A DNA stretch of 64,000 nucleotides. Origin: Streptomyces actinomycinicus. Its GTDB lineage: Bacteria > Actinomycetota > Actinomycetes > Streptomycetales > Streptomycetaceae. The notes beneath the pieces are model-generated. The model searched no databases. It was not told where the DNA came from and saw only the letters and a program-made list of their open reading frames with translations. Within the stretch, counting starts at the first letter, position 1. Every line of letters starts with the position of its first letter. Below, piece after piece: positions 60,722 through 64,000 of this stretch. The translations under genes and the position numbers were made by a program. The stretch is taken from NCBI RefSeq assembly GCF_016741775.1, contig NZ_JAERRK010000027.1, forward strand, positions 1-64,000. Direction: 5' to 3'.

Positions 60722-61096
60722 TTACGCGCTCTTGCGGCTGTCCCGGGGGTGGACCGCGATGTTCATCGCCCCCGAGCGCAGAACCGCCAGACGCTCCTCG
60801 AGGACCTCTTCGAGTTCCTCACGGGTGCGCCGCTCCATCAGCATGTCCCAATGCGTACGCGCGGGCTTGGCCTTCTTCTCTTCAGGGCCGTCGCCGTCAA
60901 CGAGGAGAGCCTGGGCCCCGCAGACCTTGCACTCCCACTCCGGCGGGATCTCCGCCTCGACCGAGAAGGGCATCTCAAAACGATGTCCCTTCTCACATGC
61001 GTACTCCACGGCCTGGCGCGGGGCCAGGTCGATACCGCGGTCCGTCTCGTAGCTGGTCACCACGAGGCGCGTACCGCGAAGAGCTCGCTCACTCAT
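60722..61096 (-). CDS. rbpA: RNA polymerase-binding protein RbpA
   Basis: RbpA is an actinobacterial transcription factor that binds the beta subunit and stabilises principal-sigma holoenzyme and open complexes. The 124 residues have the N-terminal basic tail (MSERALRGTRLVVTSYETDR), a zinc-fold core with YACEKGHRFEMPFSVEAEIP and WECKVCGAQA, and the sigma-interacting C-terminal helix (THWDMLMERRTREELEEVLE). It is preceded by a perfect sigma-R promoter at 61158-61183. In S. coelicolor rbpA belongs to the sigma-R disulfide-stress regulon. Confidence 0.96.
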   Translation of the reverse strand: MSERALRGTRLVVTSYETDRGIDLAPRQAVEYACEKGHRFEMPFSVEAEIPPEWECKVCGAQALLVDGDGPEEKKAKPARTHWDMLMERRTREELEEVLEERLAVLRSGAMNIAVHPRDSRKSA

Positions 61097-61157
61097 GAAT
61101 CGTGCCTCCCGGGCTTGTCGCCCACAGGACAGGTGTCGCTGTCGTCGTCATCCGGTC

Positions 61158-61183
61158 AACGTCCGGTCGGCGGTAAAGATTCC
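61158..61183 (-). promoter_or_regulatory. Sigma-R promoter of rbpA
   Basis: On the minus strand GGAAT (complement 61179-61183) is followed after 18 bases by GTT (complement 61158-61160). This fits the GGAAT-N18-GTT consensus of SigR in Streptomyces. It lies 62 bases upstream of the rbpA start. Confidence 0.85.
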
Positions 61184-61247
61184 CGTTCCGGGTCATGCGT
61201 CGCCGTCGTAGCCGCCCCTTGTTCTACCCACAGGCGCCCGGTTTGTC

Positions 61248-61265
61248 ACATCTGCTAGCAGATGT
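61248..61265. promoter_or_regulatory. 18-bp perfect palindrome between rbpA and the MFS gene
   Basis: ACATCTGCTAGCAGATGT is a gapless palindrome between the rbpA promoter and the MFS stop. It could be an additional operator of rbpA or a weak terminator of the MFS transcript. It is flanked by direct GTCAC/GTCACC. Confidence 0.5.
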
Positions 61266-61362
61266 CACCCAGCGTTTCGGCATCTTTGACGCGCAGTAAC
61301 GGTACGCCTGGCAGGCCAAACGGTTACACTACCGCCCTTTCACGCCGAGTGCTAAATCGGCG

Positions 61363-62709
61363 CTAGATCTTTTCCGGAACCGCGTTGCCCGCTTCGCTGA
61401 TCGCCCGCCGTACCGGCACCCGTGCGAGCAGCACGAAACCGAGGACGAAGAAGGCCACGAGCGAGATGATCGCGGAGCGGTAGCTTCCGGTCAGCTGGTA
61501 GGTCATGCCGAACAGCAGCGGCCCCAGCCAGCTCATCCCGCGGTCGCTCATCTCGTACGCCGAGAAGTACTCGGCCTCCTTGCCCGGCGGCACCAGGTGG
61601 GAGAACAGCGACCGGGACAGCGCCTGGCTGCCGCCGAGGACCAGGCCGATCCCCGAGGCCAGCACGAAGAACCACACCGGCGCCCGCGCCGGCAGGAAGT
61701 AGCCGGCCGTCAGGGTGACCGTCCACGCCACCAGTGAGCCGAGGATCGTCCGCTGCGCGCCGTACGTCCGCGCCAGCCGTCCCATCGCCAGCGCGCCCGC
61801 CACCGCCAGCACCTGCACCAGCAGTACGGCCACGATGAGCGTCGACTGCCCGAGCCCCAGTTCCTCGGAGCCGTAGACCGAGGCCTGGGAGATCACCGTC
61901 TGGATGCCGTCGTTGTAGATCAGGTACGCCAGCAGGAACGCCAGGGTCAGCGGGTGCCGGCGCATGTCCCGGACCGTCGCCGCGAGCTGCCGCAGCCCGG
62001 GTGCCGTCGCGCCCTCCACGCGCGCGTGCCGGTCCCGCAGGGTGCGCAGCGGTACCAGCGTGAAGGCGCCCCACCACAGGCCGGCCGAGGCCAGGCAGAC
62101 GCGGACCGCGGCCGACTCGGACAGGCCGAAGGAGTCGTGCGCCGAGTACAGCACCAGGTTCACGACGAGCACCAGGGAACCGGCCGCGTAGCCGAAGGCC
62201 CAGCCACGGGAGGAGACGGCGTCGCGCTGCTCGGGCGGGGCGATCTGCGGCAGGTAGGAGTTGTAGAGCATCATCCCGACGGACTGCGCCGCATTGGCCA
62301 CGACCAGCAGCAGCCCGCCGAGCAGATAGCGGTCGCCGTCCAGGAAGAACATCCCGGTGGTCGCCGCCGCACCGGTGTACGCCGCCGCGGCGAGCAGGGG
62401 CTTCTTGCGGCCCGTGCGGTCGGCCGCGCCGCCCACGAGCGGCATCACGACGACCGCCACGATCACCGACAGGGAGACCGAGTAGGCGAAGAACGAGCCC
62501 GCCCGGACCGGGACGCCGAGCGGATGCACATAGCCGTCGGCGTCCGCCGCCCGTTCGGCGACCGCGGTGAGGTACGGGCCCAGGAAGACGGTCAGGACGC
62601 TGGTCGAGTAGACCGAGCACGCCCAGTCGTAGAAGTACCAGCCGCGTTGCTCGCGCCTGAGACCGGCGGCCTCGTCCGCCGCCCGTGCACGCACGGTGTC
62701 GGTGCCCAC
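61363..62709 (-). CDS. MFS transporter of the UMF1/Atg22-like family
   Basis: It has 448 residues and 12 helices. The opening LRREQRGWYFYDWACSVYST and FAYSVSLSVIVAVVVMPLVG are those of Atg22/UMF1-type transporters (YDWA motif). GGAADRTGRKKPLL is the MFS loop motif. Related proteins export amino acids from vacuoles in yeast; the bacterial substrates are unknown. GTG 62709 is used. The gene is codirectional with the GDPD gene upstream, 53 bp away. Confidence 0.87.
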   Translation of the reverse strand: MGTDTVRARAADEAAGLRREQRGWYFYDWACSVYSTSVLTVFLGPYLTAVAERAADADGYVHPLGVPVRAGSFFAYSVSLSVIVAVVVMPLVGGAADRTGRKKPLLAAAAYTGAAATTGMFFLDGDRYLLGGLLLVVANAAQSVGMMLYNSYLPQIAPPEQRDAVSSRGWAFGYAAGSLVLVVNLVLYSAHDSFGLSESAAVRVCLASAGLWWGAFTLVPLRTLRDRHARVEGATAPGLRQLAATVRDMRRHPLTLAFLLAYLIYNDGIQTVISQASVYGSEELGLGQSTLIVAVLLVQVLAVAGALAMGRLARTYGAQRTILGSLVAWTVTLTAGYFLPARAPVWFFVLASGIGLVLGGSQALSRSLFSHLVPPGKEAEYFSAYEMSDRGMSWLGPLLFGMTYQLTGSYRSAIISLVAFFVLGFVLLARVPVRRAISEAGNAVPEKI

Positions 62710-62762
62710 CCGTGCCCTCGCTTCCCCGCTGAACTGCGAAGGTTCGGGTCGGACGGCCGGGC

Positions 62763-63539
62763 TCAGACCCAGACGCCGCGGTCCTCCATGACCTTGCGCA
62801 ACGTGTCGATGTGATCGGTCATGATGCCATCAACCCCGAGGTCCAGGAGCCGGTGCATGCGCTCCGGTTCGTTGATCGTCCAGACGTGCACCTGCAGCCC
62901 GCGCGCGTGTGCGACCCGCACGAAGCGGTGGTCGACCACGGGCACGCCCGACTGGGCCTCGGGTACCTGTGCCGCCACGGCCGACCGGCGCACCGCGGCC
63001 GGCAGCCCCCAGGAACGCAGCCGCAGGTTCAGCACCCCGCGGGTGCCGAACGAGGTCGCAAGCCGCGGCCCGGCCAGCCGCTGGGCGCGCAGCACCCGCG
63101 CCTCGGAGAAGGAGCCCACACAGACCCGGTCCCAGGCGTCTCGGCGCTCGATCAGTGCCAGCAGGGGCCGCAGCGCGGGCTCCGCCTTGACGTCGACGTT
63201 CCAGCGCACCTCGGGGAAGGTGTCCAGCAACTCCTCGAACAGCGGCACCGGTTCGCGGCCGCCCACGCGCGCGTGGCTCACCTCCGCCCACGGCAGGTCG
63301 GCGATCCGGCCCGCCCCGTCGGTGACCCGGTCCAGGGTGGCGTCGTGGAAGGCGACCAGCAGGCCGTCCGCCGTCGCGTGCACGTCGGTCTCGATGTACC
63401 GGTAGCCCAGCTCCACCGCGCGCCGGAACTGCGCCACGGTGTTCTCCAGGCCGTCTGCCGCCCCGCCCCGGTGGGCGAAGGCGATCGGTCCGGGATGGTC
63501 CAGGTACGGGTGGCGTATGGGCGGTGTCGTGAGCGTCAC
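62763..63539 (-). CDS. Glycerophosphodiester phosphodiesterase
   Basis: It has 258 residues, is cytoplasmic with no signal, and forms a TIM barrel. IAFAHRGGAADGLENTVAQF has the HRG(G)xxxxxEN substrate motif with catalytic His, YIETDVHATADGLLVAFHD has the metal and second catalytic His, and the barrel ends with VHVWTINEPERMHRLLDLG, VDGIMTD. It hydrolyses glycerophosphodiesters to glycerol 3-phosphate and an alcohol. GTG 63539 overlaps the stop of the next gene upstream (GTGA), so the two are coupled. Confidence 0.93.
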   Translation of the reverse strand: MTLTTPPIRHPYLDHPGPIAFAHRGGAADGLENTVAQFRRAVELGYRYIETDVHATADGLLVAFHDATLDRVTDGAGRIADLPWAEVSHARVGGREPVPLFEELLDTFPEVRWNVDVKAEPALRPLLALIERRDAWDRVCVGSFSEARVLRAQRLAGPRLATSFGTRGVLNLRLRSWGLPAAVRRSAVAAQVPEAQSGVPVVDHRFVRVAHARGLQVHVWTINEPERMHRLLDLGVDGIMTDHIDTLRKVMEDRGVWV

Positions 63540-64000
63540 CCGGGCAGTATCGCTCGCTCGGGTGTCGAGGTGGCAACGACCGTGCTGCCTGCCGATGCCG
63601 GCGCGACGGCGAAAACCCGCAGGAAGACCTGGGCCAGCGGGCCGATGGACACCGCGTACAGCACGGTGCCCACCCCTACGGTGCCGCCGAGGACGAACCC
63701 GGTGACCACGACCGCCACCTCGACCGCCGTCCGCATCAGCCGGATCGAGCGGCCGGTGCGCCGGTGCAGTCCCGTCATCAGCCCGTCGCGCGGGCCCGGC
63801 CCGAAGCGTGCCGTGATGTACAGACCCGTCGCCATGCCGTTCAGCACGATCCCGGCGAGCAGCAGCGGCACGCGTACGGCGAGGGAGTGCGCGTCCGGGA
63901 GGAGGGCGAGCGTGCCGTCCATGGCGAGGCCGACCACGAACACGTTGGAGACCGTGCCGAGCCCGGGGCGCTGGCGCAGCGGGATCCACAGGAGCAGCAC
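63536..64000 (-). CDS. YczE-like integral membrane protein, 5' end outside the window
   Basis: At least 154 residues are visible and the start is beyond the right end. Three or more membrane helices are seen (VSNVFVVGLAMDGTLALLPD, VRVPLLLAGIVLNGMATGLY, AVEVAVVVTGFVLGGTVGVG). GLYITARFGPGPRDGLMTGL is typical of YczE/YyaS-family membrane proteins (DUF161-related) of unknown function. It is first in an operon with the GDPD gene. Confidence 0.78.
   Translation of the reverse strand: MLLLWIPLRQRPGLGTVSNVFVVGLAMDGTLALLPDAHSLAVRVPLLLAGIVLNGMATGLYITARFGPGPRDGLMTGLHRRTGRSIRLMRTAVEVAVVVTGFVLGGTVGVGTVLYAVSIGPLAQVFLRVFAVAPASAGSTVVATSTPERAILPG

Overview
The window is a high-GC chromosomal segment of a Streptomyces (or very close actinomycete). 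The evidence is strong G/C bias at third codon positions, RbpA, a cvn-type conservon, a chitinase with a DasR-like promoter, an actinobacterial rib operon, and gene order that matches, from memory, the metK-priA to rbpA stretch of the S. coelicolor chromosome. I see no transposase, integrase, phage gene, plasmid gene, tRNA or rRNA. It reads as core chromosome with local accessory insertions and an unusual load of short tandem repeats.

Left part (1-12.6 kb): the metK tail, a Walker-less priA, an HTH protein, fmt, rsmB, rpe, a SorC-type regulator, an orphan barstar-like gene, a GuaB1-type IMPDH/GMP-reductase homologue, and a cationic-amino-acid-type permease followed by an Lrp/AsnC regulator. 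Centre-left (12.6-25.5 kb): a GntR regulator next to a four-gene ABC operon whose last gene fuses a HAD phosphatase to an endonuclease/exonuclease/phosphatase-fold domain (probable import and dephosphorylation of an unidentified organophosphate); a conservon with cvnA, cvnB and cvnC but no GTPase gene; a 38-bp minisatellite; and a davA-davB pair (amide hydrolase plus lysine-2-monooxygenase-like flavoenzyme).

Centre (25.5-34 kb): an LLM oxidoreductase, a DUF5995 protein, a uracil/xanthine permease, a thioesterase, a divergent MFS/ROK pair sharing an operator-like inverted repeat, and an ECF41-like sigma factor with its partner oxidoreductase. Next comes an FMN riboswitch driving ribE-ribM-ribAB-ribH, then hisE-hisG, a PH-domain membrane protein and two CorC/HlyC-type membrane proteins (34-41.8 kb).

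Right part (41.8-64 kb): an AAA+ CbxX/EccA-like ATPase, a P-loop uridine-kinase-like gene with no ordinary start codon, a gene carrying the only TTA (bldA-dependent) codon I found, an APC permease, a Tat-exported C39-type peptidase, a TetR regulator, a GH18 chitinase, an acyl-CoA dehydrogenase, an uncharacterised-protein plus APH-fold phosphotransferase pair under a 27-bp palindrome, an Lrp regulator plus amidohydrolase, polyprenol-phosphate-mannose synthase, FxsA, RbpA with a canonical sigma-R promoter, an MFS transporter, a GDPD, and a membrane protein cut by the window end.

The points most worth following are the GntR/ABC/HAD-EEP locus, a GCAACGA-type motif shared by the permease-Lrp and davAB promoters, a chitinase-type promoter at 33.95 kb with no chitinase gene attached, and a probable promoter-operator 440 bp upstream of the mannosyltransferase.
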